Of a stretch of 64,000 nt of DNA, positions 17,659 through 25,772 are shown piece by piece. The stretch is from Rhodospirillum rubrum ATCC 11170. GTDB taxonomy: Bacteria > Pseudomonadota > Alphaproteobacteria > Rhodospirillales > Rhodospirillaceae. The stretch spans positions 2,799,501 to 2,863,500 of the forward strand of contig NC_007643.1 of the NCBI RefSeq assembly GCF_000013085.1. Direction: 5' to 3'. The position numbers were made by a program, and so were the translations under genes. Position 1 is the first letter of the stretch. Every line of letters begins with the position of its first letter. The notes below the pieces were generated by a model. That model saw nothing but the letters and a program-made list of their open reading frames with translations, was not told the origin of the DNA and searched no databases.

Positions 17659-18447
17659 TCAGAACACGGGCAGAACCGCGCCCTTATAGGTGTCGAGGAT
17701 GAACTTGCGGATCGGCTCGGACTGATAGACCGCGACGAAGGCCTTGACCCACTCGGCGTCCTTGTCCTGGGTGCGGGCGACGATGACGTTGGTATAGGGG
17801 CTTTCGGCGCTTTCAATGGCGATCGCGTCGTCCGTCGGGTTGAGGCCGGCATCAAGGGCGTAGTTGGTGTTGATCGCCGCGGCGTCGACATCGGGCAGCG
17901 AACGCGGAAGCTGGGCGGCGTCAAGCTCGATGAACTTCAGCTTCTTGGGGTTGCCCACCACATCGGCCGGGGTGACGCTGAGCCCGGCGCCGTCCTTCAG
18001 GGTGATCACGCCCTTGGCCTGGAGCAGCAGCAGGGCGCGGCCGCCGTTGGTCGGATCATTGGGCAGGGCGAAGCGGGCGCCTTCGGGCAGGGCGTCGAGG
18101 CTTTTCAGCTTCTCGGAATAGACGCCCATCGGCGTGACGAAATTCTTGCCGACCACCGACAGCTTATAGCCGCGGTCCTTGATCTGGTTTTCAAGGTAGG
18201 GAACGTGCTGGAAGCTGTTGAGCTGCAGGTCGCCATCGTTCAGCGCCTGATTGGGCAGCACGTAATCGCTGAAGGTCACGATCTCGACATCAAGGCCCTT
18301 GTCCTTGGCCAGGGCCTTGACCTGCTCCATCACCTCTTCATGCTCGCCCGGCGTCACGCCGACCTTGATCTTGGTATCGGCAAAGCCCGGCGCGGCGAAG
18401 CCGGTGGCCAGAATGGCGGCGGCGGCGATCGTCTTGAGAAAACGCAT
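17659..18447 (-). CDS. metQ: Methionine ABC transporter substrate-binding protein
   Basis: A 262-residue periplasmic binding protein of the NlpA/MetQ family, which delivers D- or L-methionine to MetNI. Motifs include KIKVGVTPGEHEEVMEQV, SDYVLPNQALNDGDLQLNSFQ, PNDPTNGGRALLLLQ and DVDAAAINTNYALDAGL. The signal peptide ends in APGFADTK and has no lipobox Cys, so the protein appears soluble in the periplasm rather than a lipoprotein like many relatives. It is the third gene of metN-metI-metQ, 55 bases after metI. Confidence 0.9.
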   Translation of the reverse strand: MRFLKTIAAAAILATGFAAPGFADTKIKVGVTPGEHEEVMEQVKALAKDKGLDVEIVTFSDYVLPNQALNDGDLQLNSFQHVPYLENQIKDRGYKLSVVGKNFVTPMGVYSEKLKSLDALPEGARFALPNDPTNGGRALLLLQAKGVITLKDGAGLSVTPADVVGNPKKLKFIELDAAQLPRSLPDVDAAAINTNYALDAGLNPTDDAIAIESAESPYTNVIVARTQDKDAEWVKAFVAVYQSEPIRKFILDTYKGAVLPVF

Positions 18448-18502
18448 AGGGGAGATCCTTTTCGAAAACGGGTCGTATCAAAATTGGTCGCGGGGGGCGC
18501 GA

Positions 18503-19174
18503 TCAGATGTTGCGTTTGTCGGCCCGGCGGGCGAGCCGGTCGCCCAGGGTCTGGACGGCCTGAACGATGACGATGAGGGTGATGACCACGGCGATCATCA
18601 CGTCGGGGCGGAAGCGCTGATAGCCATAGCGAATGCCCAGGTCGCCCAATCCGCCGGCGCCCACGGCGCCGACCATCGCCGAATAGCCGATCAGGGTGAC
18701 GGCGGTCAGGGTCAGGCCATGGAGGATGGCCGGCAGGGCCTCGGGCAGCAGCACCTTGAACACCACCTGAAGCGGCCGCGCCCCCATGGCGTGGGCGGCT
18801 TCGACCAGCCCGCCGTCAACCTCGCGCACCGCCCCTTCGATGATGCGGGCGATGAAGGGGATGGCGGCGACGGTCAGCGGCACGATGGCCGCCGAGGTGC
18901 CGATCGAGGTGCCGGCGATCAGCCGGGTGAAGGGGATGATGGCGACGGCCAGGATGATGAAGGGCACGCTGCGTGTGGCGTTGACCACCGGGCCGGCGAT
19001 GCGGCGCAGCCAGGGCATCTCGAACAATTCGCCCGGCCCCGAGGTGGCGAGCAGCACGCCAAGCGGCAGACCGAGCGCGGTGCCGATGCCCAGCGAGGCG
19101 ACGACCATGTAAAGGGTCTCGAGGGTCGCCTTGCCAAGCAGCGGGGCGAGGGTGTGGAACAGCGTCTCAAGCAT
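18503..19174 (-). CDS. metI: Methionine ABC transporter permease
   Basis: A 223-residue inner-membrane permease with about five hydrophobic segments. The coupling motif region reads [20 protein letters not shown], and [24 protein letters not shown] is typical of MetI. The start at 19174 gives the usual N-terminus [20 protein letters not shown] and overlaps the end of metN by eight bases, indicating coupling. The open frame upstream of it is not needed. Confidence 0.9.
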   Translation of the reverse strand: MLETLFHTLAPLLGKATLETLYMVVASLGIGTALGLPLGVLLATSGPGELFEMPWLRRIAGPVVNATRSVPFIILAVAIIPFTRLIAGTSIGTSAAIVPLTVAAIPFIARIIEGAVREVDGGLVEAAHAMGARPLQVVFKVLLPEALPAILHGLTLTAVTLIGYSAMVGAVGAGGLGDLGIRYGYQRFRPDVMIAVVITLIVIVQAVQTLGDRLARRADKRNI

Positions 19175-19943
19175 GGACCGCCTCCCGGATCGGCAGATCG
19201 ATGAACTCGTCGGCGAGCAGCGAGCGCGTGGTTTCGTGACGCGGAGCGGCAAACAGCGAAGAGACGGGGCCTTCCTCGACGATGGCCCCCTGGTCCATCA
19301 CCGCCACCCGGTCGCAGAGCGCCTTGACCACCTTCATCTCGTGGGTGATGACCACCATGGTCAGGCCAAGGCGGGCGTTGATGTCGCGCAGCAGGGCGAG
19401 AATCTGACGGGTGGTTTCGGGATCGAGCGCCGAGGTCACCTCGTCGCAGAGCACGACGCTCGGGCTGCTGGCCAGGGCGCGGGCGATGCCGACGCGCTGC
19501 TTCTGACCGCCCGATAATTCGGCGGGATAGCGATCGCGCTTGTCTTCCAACCCGACCAGCGGCAGCAAAGGGTCGATCGCCCGGGCGATCTCGGCCTTGC
19601 CGGCGCCGGCCAGTTCCAAAGGCAGGGCGACATTGTCGTACACGGTGCGCGACGACAAAAGATTGAAGTGCTGGAAAACCATGCCCAGGCGCCGGCGAAA
19701 CAACGGCAGATCGCGCCGGGCCAGGGCGGTGACATCGGTGCCGTCCACCGTCACCGTGCCCGAGGAGGGGGTTTCAAGCAGGTTGATGCAGCGCAGCAGG
19801 GTCGACTTGCCAGCGCCGGACCGTCCGATGATGCCGAAGATCTCCCCCTTGCCCACCTCAAGGCTGATGCCTTTGAGCGCTGGATGGGCGGGGGATCCCC
19901 TCCGCGCGGGATAAACCTTATGGATATCGGCGAGCCGAATCAT
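19167..19943 (-). CDS. metN: Methionine ABC transporter ATPase
   Basis: The 258-residue ATPase of the methionine importer. Walker A is GRSGAGKST, the signature is [16 protein letters not shown], and Walker B is [15 protein letters not shown], followed by [10 protein letters not shown]. The start is placed at ATG 19943 because AAGGAG lies seven bases upstream; a GTG at 19949 is in frame. The usual C-terminal NIL regulatory domain of longer MetN proteins is absent, as the protein ends soon after the ATPase fold. The operon is preceded by a SAM-II riboswitch, so uptake should fall when S-adenosylmethionine is plentiful. Confidence 0.9.
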   Translation of the reverse strand: MIRLADIHKVYPARRGSPAHPALKGISLEVGKGEIFGIIGRSGAGKSTLLRCINLLETPSSGTVTVDGTDVTALARRDLPLFRRRLGMVFQHFNLLSSRTVYDNVALPLELAGAGKAEIARAIDPLLPLVGLEDKRDRYPAELSGGQKQRVGIARALASSPSVVLCDEVTSALDPETTRQILALLRDINARLGLTMVVITHEMKVVKALCDRVAVMDQGAIVEEGPVSSLFAAPRHETTRSLLADEFIDLPIREAVHA

Positions 19944-19964
19944 CGGCACACTCCTTCACGACAC

Positions 19965-19996
19965 AAAAAAACCGCCACGGCTGTTTCCGAGGCGGT
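19965..19996 (-). terminator. Intrinsic terminator in the metN leader (expression platform)
   Basis: On the minus strand, ACCGCCTCGG pairs with CCGTGGCGGT (one mismatch) around a six-base loop and is followed by a run of T. It lies between the SAM-II aptamer and metN, so it probably acts as the transcriptional switch, or limits read-through in the leader. Confidence 0.75.
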
Positions 19997-20018
19997 CGTG
20001 CGGGAAGGAAACCCGACG

Positions 20019-20076
20019 CCCCCCGCTTTAGCCGCATTTGTTGCGCGCCCGCAAGCTGAGGAGCAAATCGGCGCGT
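20019..20076 (-). ncRNA. SAM-II riboswitch aptamer
   Basis: Read on the minus strand, the segment has CGCGCCGATTTG, a loop with CAGCTTGCGG, the pairing arm GGCGCG, then CAAATGCGGCTAAAGCGGGG. This matches the alphaproteobacterial SAM-II pattern: stem P1, the GATTT element and the conserved 3' AAATG-N2-GCTAAA segment that forms the pseudoknot. It lies about 75 bases upstream of metN. SAM-II RNAs bind S-adenosylmethionine and shut off methionine genes. The match is by eye to the remembered metX-type consensus. Confidence 0.85.
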
Positions 20077-20086
20077 AGTGTGACCG

Positions 20087-20115
20087 GATATAGGACGGAC
20101 CCGGCGGCGGTTCAA
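20087..20115 (-). promoter_or_regulatory. Promoter of the metNIQ leader
   Basis: On the minus strand TTGAAC (20115-20110) and TATATC (20092-20087) are separated by exactly 17 bases. Transcription would begin about 20079-20080, just before the SAM-II aptamer. A short dyad GGTTC/GAACC overlaps the -35 element at 20109-20124. Confidence 0.7.
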
Positions 20116-20166
20116 CAAAGAACCACAGCTTAATTCAGCATGTCAACAGTGGTATTTCTATATATT

Positions 20167-20736
20167 TCACATTTCTTCGACGTATATATCGGCGAGATCG
20201 GCGTATTTCCGGGCCGATTCCGGGAAAAAAGCGATGTCTTCGGCGCTCAGGTCGCGCTTGCGCGCCGCCGGGCTGCCCGCCCAGAGACTGCGGCTTTCCA
20301 CCCGCTTGCCCGGCGTGACCAGGGCGCCGGCGGCGACCATCGCCCAGGACTCGACCACCGCGCCGTCCATGACGATGGCGCCCATGCCGACGAAGCAGTT
20401 GCTTTCCAGGGTGCAGGCGTGCAGCAGGGCGCGGTGGCCGATGGTGATATCATCGCCGATGAGGGTGCCGAGATGACCGCCGGTGACATGGACGATCGTG
20501 CCGTCTTGGATGTTGGTGCGCGCGCCGATGCGAATGTGGTGAACGTCGCCGCGCAGCACGCAGCCGAACCACACGCTGGTCCGGGCGCCGATTTCCACAT
20601 CGCCGATGACAACGGCGCCGGGCGCGATGAAGGCGTCGCTGGCGATCCTCGGCCAGATGCCGCGATGGGGCAGGATGATCGGCCCGGCGGCGGCGGGAGT
20701 GCCCAAGGGAACGGCGGGAGGCTCGGAGGCGGACAT
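20167..20736 (-). CDS. Gamma-carbonic anhydrase family protein
   Basis: A 189-residue left-handed beta-helix protein made of hexapeptide repeats such as IGDVEI and IGARTN. The zinc His positions are present in GTIVHVTGG, IGHRALLHAC and the nearby RGDVHHI. These match the YrdA/PaaY-type gamma-carbonic anhydrases, which hydrate CO2 when active; some members have lost activity or work in other pathways. It stands 58 bases downstream of argC, with a terminator between them, so it is probably a separate unit. The start is the ATG at 20736. Confidence 0.9.
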   Translation of the reverse strand: MSASEPPAVPLGTPAAAGPIILPHRGIWPRIASDAFIAPGAVVIGDVEIGARTSVWFGCVLRGDVHHIRIGARTNIQDGTIVHVTGGHLGTLIGDDITIGHRALLHACTLESNCFVGMGAIVMDGAVVESWAMVAAGALVTPGKRVESRSLWAGSPAARKRDLSAEDIAFFPESARKYADLADIYVEEM

Positions 20737-20756
20737 GGTCGCGACCCTTTCTTCAA

Positions 20757-20787
20757 TGAAAAAGGGGCGCCCGACGGACGCCCCTTA
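20757..20787 (-). terminator. Intrinsic terminator of argC
   Basis: AAGGGGCG (20762-20769) and CGCCCCTT (20779-20786) form a stem. On the minus strand it is followed by TTTTTC, ending the argC transcript just after its stop. Confidence 0.8.
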
Positions 20788-20793
20788 TGTCGC

Positions 20794-21852
20794 TCAGGGA
20801 AACAGCGGCTGCTGATCAAGCCCCAGGGTTTCGGGGAAGCCCAGCATGACGTTCATATCCTGGATCGCCTGACCCGAGGCGCCCTTGACCAGATTATCCT
20901 CGACGCAGGTCACGATCACCCGGCCGGGCACCCGGTCGGCGTGAACGCCGATCAGCACGAAATTCGACCCGCGCACATGACGGGTATGGGGCGACACCCC
21001 TTCGGGCACCACCCGCACGAAGGCCTCGTCGGCATAGGCCGCGCTCAGCGCCTGACGCAGGGTGGTGGCGTCATTGCCGGCGGTGGCACGCAGATAGATG
21101 GTGCTTAAGATACCCCGGTTCATCGGCATCAGATGGGGGGTGAAAGTCACCGCCACCGGCCGCCCGACGGCCAGACTCAGACCCTGCTCGATCTCGGGGC
21201 CATGGCGATGGGTGCCCACCCCATAGGCGTGGATGCCCTCGGACACCTCGCAATGGAGCGAGCCTTCCTTGGCGTCGCGCCCCGCCCCCGAGGCGCCGGA
21301 TTTGGCATCGATGATGATGGCGTCGGGATCGATCAGGCCGGCGCGCAGCAGCGGGATCAGCGGCAATTGGGCGCTGGTCGGATAGCAGCCGGGCACCGCC
21401 ACCAATCGGGCCGTGGCGATGGCGGCGCGATTGATCTCGGTCAGGCCGTAAACGGCCTCCTTCTGAAGCTCGACCGCCTCATGGGCATGGCCGTACCAGG
21501 TTTGATAGACCATTGGATCGGCCAGCCGGAAATCGGCCGACAAATCGGCGATGCGCAGCCGCCCGCCGTGGGGGCCGTTCAGCAGATCGCCGATGATGGT
21601 CTGCGTCGTGCCATGGGGTAGGGCGCAAAAGACGAAATCGATCGCCGACCAGTCGACCGCCTCGATGGTCGACAAAACCGGCAGATCGAGCCCGCCAAGA
21701 TGGGGAAAGACCGAGGCGAAGGCTTGGCCGGCCTTGCGGTTGGCGGTCAGCGCCGCCAGGGTCACGCGCGGATGGCGGGCGAGCAGGCGAACGAGTTCGG
21801 CGCCCGTATAGCCGCTGGCCCCGAGGATGGCGACATTGACCCGTTCGCTCAT
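20794..21852 (-). CDS. argC: N-acetyl-gamma-glutamyl-phosphate reductase
   Basis: A 352-residue NADPH-dependent enzyme of arginine synthesis that reduces N-acetylglutamyl phosphate to the semialdehyde. The start at 21852 gives MSERVNVAILGASGYTGAEL with the nucleotide-binding motif, and AAGGA lies eight bases upstream. The catalytic Cys is in VAVPGCYPTS; DLSADFRL, SGASGAGR and HRHGPEIEQ are also typical. A very long open frame continues upstream of the true start but is not supported. The gene forms its own unit, ended by a terminator. Confidence 0.95.
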   Translation of the reverse strand: MSERVNVAILGASGYTGAELVRLLARHPRVTLAALTANRKAGQAFASVFPHLGGLDLPVLSTIEAVDWSAIDFVFCALPHGTTQTIIGDLLNGPHGGRLRIADLSADFRLADPMVYQTWYGHAHEAVELQKEAVYGLTEINRAAIATARLVAVPGCYPTSAQLPLIPLLRAGLIDPDAIIIDAKSGASGAGRDAKEGSLHCEVSEGIHAYGVGTHRHGPEIEQGLSLAVGRPVAVTFTPHLMPMNRGILSTIYLRATAGNDATTLRQALSAAYADEAFVRVVPEGVSPHTRHVRGSNFVLIGVHADRVPGRVIVTCVEDNLVKGASGQAIQDMNVMLGFPETLGLDQQPLFP

Positions 21853-22051
21853 AACCAAGATCCTTGTAAGATAGGGAAAAATTCCCGGCGCCGGTCTTGA
21901 TCGGCCGGCGAAAACATGAAAATGGCCGGAAAGATTGGATACATCGCCCCCACCGGTCGAGGCAAACCTTTTCAAGATCGCCGGCCGGCCGTATCCTTCC
22001 AAGATCGTCGGAGATCCCCTTGCCCGACGCCGCTGAAGGACCGCCGCCCCG

Positions 22052-23170
22052 ATGAGCCTTCTTGACCAGACCTTGGCCCGGAGCGTGGGCCGGACCCTGG
22101 CACGCGCCACCCTGCCGCTGGTCGGCTGCCTCGCGCAAGCCGCGACCGCTAGCGCCCAGGGCCTGCCCCAGAACGATGTGGACGGCGCCATCGGCACCTG
22201 CATCGGCCGCGAGGGCGCCAATGGCGATGAGGTCGGCGAATTGGTCCTCGATCTCAAAACCGGCAAAACCGTTTTCCGCTGTAACAGCGATTCGGCCACC
22301 ACCACCCGCAGCCTGGACCCCGCCCCGCCGCCGGGCAGCGATCCCGGACCTTTGCGCGTTCCAGCCGAGGCGGTCGGCCGGATCATCGCCCCGCCCCCCG
22401 CCCCGCCGCAAGCCGCGCCCCCGGCCAACCGCCGCGCCGCCCCCGTACCCGCGCCGCCGCCCGCCGTCGCCGTGGCTCCGGCCCCCGATGTCGGGGCGAT
22501 GCCCGCCTATACCCAGCCGCCCGATGAACCGCCCCCGGAAACCCCGAGCGACTGCGTCGGCGCCCATCCCTACTACATGACCTATCCGCCTTGCGTGATC
22601 GCCCGCAAGATGGGCTTGCTCACCCCCGGCCCGGGCGGAGGGCCATCGGAAATCATGGTGCGTCAGGTGGCGCCGGTGGGCACGACGATGGCGCCGCCGG
22701 GGAGCGAAATCCCCGCCGAGGCCGGGGCCGCCACTGTCCAGGATAAGGCCAGCGCCGAGGCCGCGGTGGCCCGCACCATCGGCCCCTTGCCCGAAGGCGC
22801 CGATCAGGCGGCAGCGACGGCGGCCAACGCCACGCGCAACCGCCTTGCCGAGGAAGAGGCCAACCGCCAGGCCGAAGAGGCGGCGCGCAAGCCCTTCGAT
22901 TGGGGCGCCCTGTTCTTCTGGATCGCCGTCGCGTTTGGCGGCCTGCTGGCGATCGGTGGCGGCGGACTGGCCGTCCTCATGGTGCGTAACCGCCTGCGCC
23001 TGACCCGCGCCGCCCGCCCCGACGATCCCTATGCCGGCTATTTCGAGGAGGCCGAGACGACGGAAGCCCCCAAGGCAAAAGGCAAAGCCTCTTCCAAGCC
23101 CGCCGCCGAGACCTCGCTTGACGCCTTCGAAGAACACCCCGACGGCGACCCGTTGCCGGCCGGGCAGTAG
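22052..23170 (+). CDS. Proline-rich protein with signal peptide and one C-terminal membrane segment
   Basis: A 372-residue protein of unknown function. The first 35 residues look like a signal peptide ending in TASAQG. A compact region with Cys (GTCIGREGANGDEVGELVLD and FRCNSD) follows, then about 60 residues rich in Pro and Ala, a short Cys-containing block (DCVGAHPYYMTYPPCVIAR), an alanine-rich charged stretch, one membrane helix near residues 287-312 and a charged tail of about 60 residues. The layout predicts a periplasmic N-terminal part and a cytoplasmic tail. It stands alone, divergent from argC and convergent with an aminotransferase. No family is recognised. Confidence 0.65.
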   Translation: MSLLDQTLARSVGRTLARATLPLVGCLAQAATASAQGLPQNDVDGAIGTCIGREGANGDEVGELVLDLKTGKTVFRCNSDSATTTRSLDPAPPPGSDPGPLRVPAEAVGRIIAPPPAPPQAAPPANRRAAPVPAPPPAVAVAPAPDVGAMPAYTQPPDEPPPETPSDCVGAHPYYMTYPPCVIARKMGLLTPGPGGGPSEIMVRQVAPVGTTMAPPGSEIPAEAGAATVQDKASAEAAVARTIGPLPEGADQAAATAANATRNRLAEEEANRQAEEAARKPFDWGALFFWIAVAFGGLLAIGGGGLAVLMVRNRLRLTRAARPDDPYAGYFEEAETTEAPKAKGKASSKPAAETSLDAFEEHPDGDPLPAGQ

Positions 23171-23178
23171 CACCGCCA

Positions 23179-23212
23179 GCCTGGAATATCGTCCTAGAAC
23201 GCTATTCCAGGC
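23179..23212. terminator. Hairpin between convergent genes
   Basis: GCCTGGAATA (23179-23188) and TATTCCAGGC (23203-23212) form a perfect ten-base stem with a 14-base loop in the 54-base gap between two convergent genes. There is no T tract, so it is a possible bidirectional terminator or 3' stabiliser. Confidence 0.5.
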
Positions 23213-23224
23213 CTCTCCTCCCCC

Positions 23225-24382
23225 CTATCCGCGACCGCCTTTCCATTCCAGCAGACGACGGGCGGCCTTTTCGATGGTTTCCGTCGCGCCGCTGAAGCTG
23301 AAGCGGACAAAATGGGCGCCGCGGGCGTCGTCGAAATCAAGGCCGGGGGTGGCGGCGACGCCGGTTTCGGCCAGCATGCGGGCGCAGAACCCCAGACTGT
23401 CGTCGGTCAGGCCGCTGACATCGCCATACAGATAGAACGCGCCATCGGCGGGGGCGAAGGCGCCGAAGCCCGCCGCCGGCAGGGCATCAAGCAGGATCTG
23501 GCGATTGCGGGCATAGCGGCGGATGTTCTCTTCAAAGGCCCCATGATGGCGCAAGGCGGCCAGCCCGGCGTATTGCGACAGGGCCGGCGGGCTGATGAAC
23601 AGGTTCTGGGTCAGGCATTCCACCGGGCGCAGCAGGTCGGGGGGCAGCACCAGCCAGCCCAGGCGCCAGCCGGTCATGCAGAAGTATTTGGAAAAGCTGT
23701 TGACCACCACCGGATGCTCGGCAAGCCCGACCGTGCTTAACGCCGCCTCGCCATAGGTGATGCCGTGATAGATCTCGTCGGAGATCAGGCGGATCCCCCG
23801 CTCGCCGCAATAAGCGACCAGGGCCTTGAGGTCGGCGGCGGGCATCACCGTGCCGGTCGGATTGGCCGGACTGGCGACGATCAACCCGTCCAGATCCATC
23901 CCGGCCTCTTCCAGCACCGCCACCGTCGGCTGGTAGCGGGTTTCCGGGCCGGTCGGCAAGATCACCGGCTCGCAGCCCAGGGCCTTGAGGATATGGCGAT
24001 AGGCCGGATAGCCGGGCGCGGCCAGCCCCACGCGGTCGCCGGCCTCGAAAGCGGCGAGGAAGGCCAGGATGAAGCCCGCCGAGGATCCGGTGGTCACGAT
24101 GATGCGGCCGGGATCGACAGCCACCCCCTGGGTGCGCTGGTAATGCAAGGCGATGGCCTCGCGCAGGGCATCCAGGCCAAGGGCCACCGTATAGCCCATC
24201 GGCCCGCTGTGCAGGCGCCGCGCCACCTCGTCAAGCGCCTGCTCGGGCAGACCGGTGGACGGCTGGCCGACCTCGAGGTGCATGACCTCGGCGCCGGTGG
24301 CCTCGCGCTCCGCCGCCGCGCGCATCACGTCCATCACGATAAACGGCGGAATAAGGCCCCGCCGGGCCACTTTCAAAGCCAT
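23225..24382 (-). CDS. PLP-dependent class I/II aminotransferase
   Basis: A 385-residue aminotransferase of the aspartate/tyrosine/aromatic group. The start at 24382 yields MALKVARRGLIPPFIVMDVM, in line with relatives; an in-frame ATG ten codons upstream is possible. Visible motifs are MHLEVGQPSTGLP, VTTGSSAGFILAF, SPANPTGTVMP, LISDEIYHGITYG with the cofactor-binding Asp/Tyr, and NSFSKYFCMTGWRLGW with the PLP Lys. The C-terminal arginine region VRFSFSG is present. The substrate is unknown. It runs in the same direction as the gamma-glutamyltransferase-like gene upstream, with a 63-base gap. Confidence 0.85.
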   Translation of the reverse strand: MALKVARRGLIPPFIVMDVMRAAAEREATGAEVMHLEVGQPSTGLPEQALDEVARRLHSGPMGYTVALGLDALREAIALHYQRTQGVAVDPGRIIVTTGSSAGFILAFLAAFEAGDRVGLAAPGYPAYRHILKALGCEPVILPTGPETRYQPTVAVLEEAGMDLDGLIVASPANPTGTVMPAADLKALVAYCGERGIRLISDEIYHGITYGEAALSTVGLAEHPVVVNSFSKYFCMTGWRLGWLVLPPDLLRPVECLTQNLFISPPALSQYAGLAALRHHGAFEENIRRYARNRQILLDALPAAGFGAFAPADGAFYLYGDVSGLTDDSLGFCARMLAETGVAATPGLDFDDARGAHFVRFSFSGATETIEKAARRLLEWKGGRG

Positions 24383-24445
24383 CGAACCACATTCCACGCA
24401 AAAGAGGGCCATGCAAAAAAAGGCAAAAGGGAACCCAGGGTGCTT

Positions 24446-25756
24446 TTAGCTGCCCGCCCTCAGGGCATAGCCAGCCCCCCGGGGATCGGTCGCCGCCCGG
24501 CACGAGGCCGGTTTGGGCGGAATACCCTGGGGGCACGAGGCGACATTGACCCGCGCCCCGCTGGCCACGGCGGAGATCGCCCCGGCGATCGCGGCTTGCG
24601 CATCGCCCTCATTCTCGAGCAAGGGGCGGGCGACGGCGCTTTGCAGGGCGGCCGCCCCGGCGCCGGCGCCGGCGATCGCCAGATGGAACTCGTGCACATT
24701 GGGGTTGATCATCAGCAAGGTGGCCAAAGCCTCGCCCCCCCCGGCCACGGCGCTGGCATCGGCCAGCACGAAGCCCTGATTGGGCATGATCCTGCCACTG
24801 CCAAAGGGCCGCCCCAGGGTCAGGGCGCAAGACACCGCGTTGCCATAGCTGTCGGCCACGACAAAGCCGGTGGCGCCCGGCGCCGCGCCGCCCGATCCCC
24901 CGGCGGCGCCCGGGGTGGTGGCGGTGTGAACGATCTCGTTGCCGCGCTCGGCGGTGGTGGTCGGCAGCCAGCGCGGCAACTGGCGGCGCAGGTCCTCGAC
25001 GGTCAGGCCGATGCCCTCGGCCTGGGCGGCCTGAGCGATTTCACGGGCCAGTTGGCCGTCGTGCATCTCGCCCGGGCCACGCTGGCGCAGGCGGCCGATC
25101 AGACCGGCCAGATCGACGTCGCTATACCGCCCCCCCTCGCTGACCCCGGCGAAGCGGGCGCTCAATCGCCGATCCACCCCCGGGCCGCGCGGCAAATCGG
25201 CCAGTCTTTGGCCAAAGGCCCGCGAGACCGGGAAGCCGAAGCGCGCCAGATTTTCCGGCGCGGCGAGCAGGCCTTCCCAGCGCAGCGTGCCGTATTTGGC
25301 ATTCAGCGCGAACATGCCGCGCCCCAGGGCCGGCACCGCCACCGCCCGCCCGCCGCCAAAGGCGCCGCCGGGCGCGCCATAGGCGGCCATTCCCCCCGAA
25401 GCCGGGCCGGGCAGGAAATCCAGGGTCTCGGCCTTATTGGCCTTGGCGTCATAGACCACGCACAGGCCGCCGCCGCCCAGCCCGGCCGCGGAGGGCAAGG
25501 TGACGGCCAGGGTGAAGGCCATGGCCACGGCGGCATCGGCGGCGCGGCCGCCGGCGCTCAAGATATCGCGCCCGGCCAGAACCGCCTGGGGTTCATCGGC
25601 GGCGACGACCCCGGAAAAGCCTTCAATGTAGCCGACAACGCCGATCTGGCGGTCATCGGCGCAGCCGGCGACCATACTTCCCGCGGCAAGAACGGCCAGA
25701 ACAGACCGGCGGGCGCGTTGACGGACCCGCCGCCGCCCCTTAGCTTGGGGAAACAT
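24446..25756 (-). CDS. Gamma-glutamyltransferase-like lipoprotein, probably inactive
   Basis: About 436 residues. The N-terminus is a lipoprotein signal with lipobox VAGC. The body follows the gamma-glutamyltransferase fold: AGRDILSAGGRAADAAVAMA, VTLPSAAGLGGGGLCVV, and a small-subunit region DSYGNAVSCALTLGRPFGSG. In active enzymes the precursor cuts itself before a Thr in TTHxSVVD, which then serves as the nucleophile. Here the aligned segment reads ATGFVVAD, with Ala at that position and no His. The Arg of DFRE that binds the substrate carboxylate reads DFLP. It is therefore likely an unprocessed, non-catalytic homologue. The true start is uncertain because the frame is open further upstream. 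Confidence 0.75.
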   Translation of the reverse strand: MFPQAKGRRRVRQRARRSVLAVLAAGSMVAGCADDRQIGVVGYIEGFSGVVAADEPQAVLAGRDILSAGGRAADAAVAMAFTLAVTLPSAAGLGGGGLCVVYDAKANKAETLDFLPGPASGGMAAYGAPGGAFGGGRAVAVPALGRGMFALNAKYGTLRWEGLLAAPENLARFGFPVSRAFGQRLADLPRGPGVDRRLSARFAGVSEGGRYSDVDLAGLIGRLRQRGPGEMHDGQLAREIAQAAQAEGIGLTVEDLRRQLPRWLPTTTAERGNEIVHTATTPGAAGGSGGAAPGATGFVVADSYGNAVSCALTLGRPFGSGRIMPNQGFVLADASAVAGGGEALATLLMINPNVHEFHLAIAGAGAGAAALQSAVARPLLENEGDAQAAIAGAISAVASGARVNVASCPQGIPPKPASCRAATDPRGAGYALRAGS

Positions 25757-25772
25757 CCGGTCTATGGAGATC

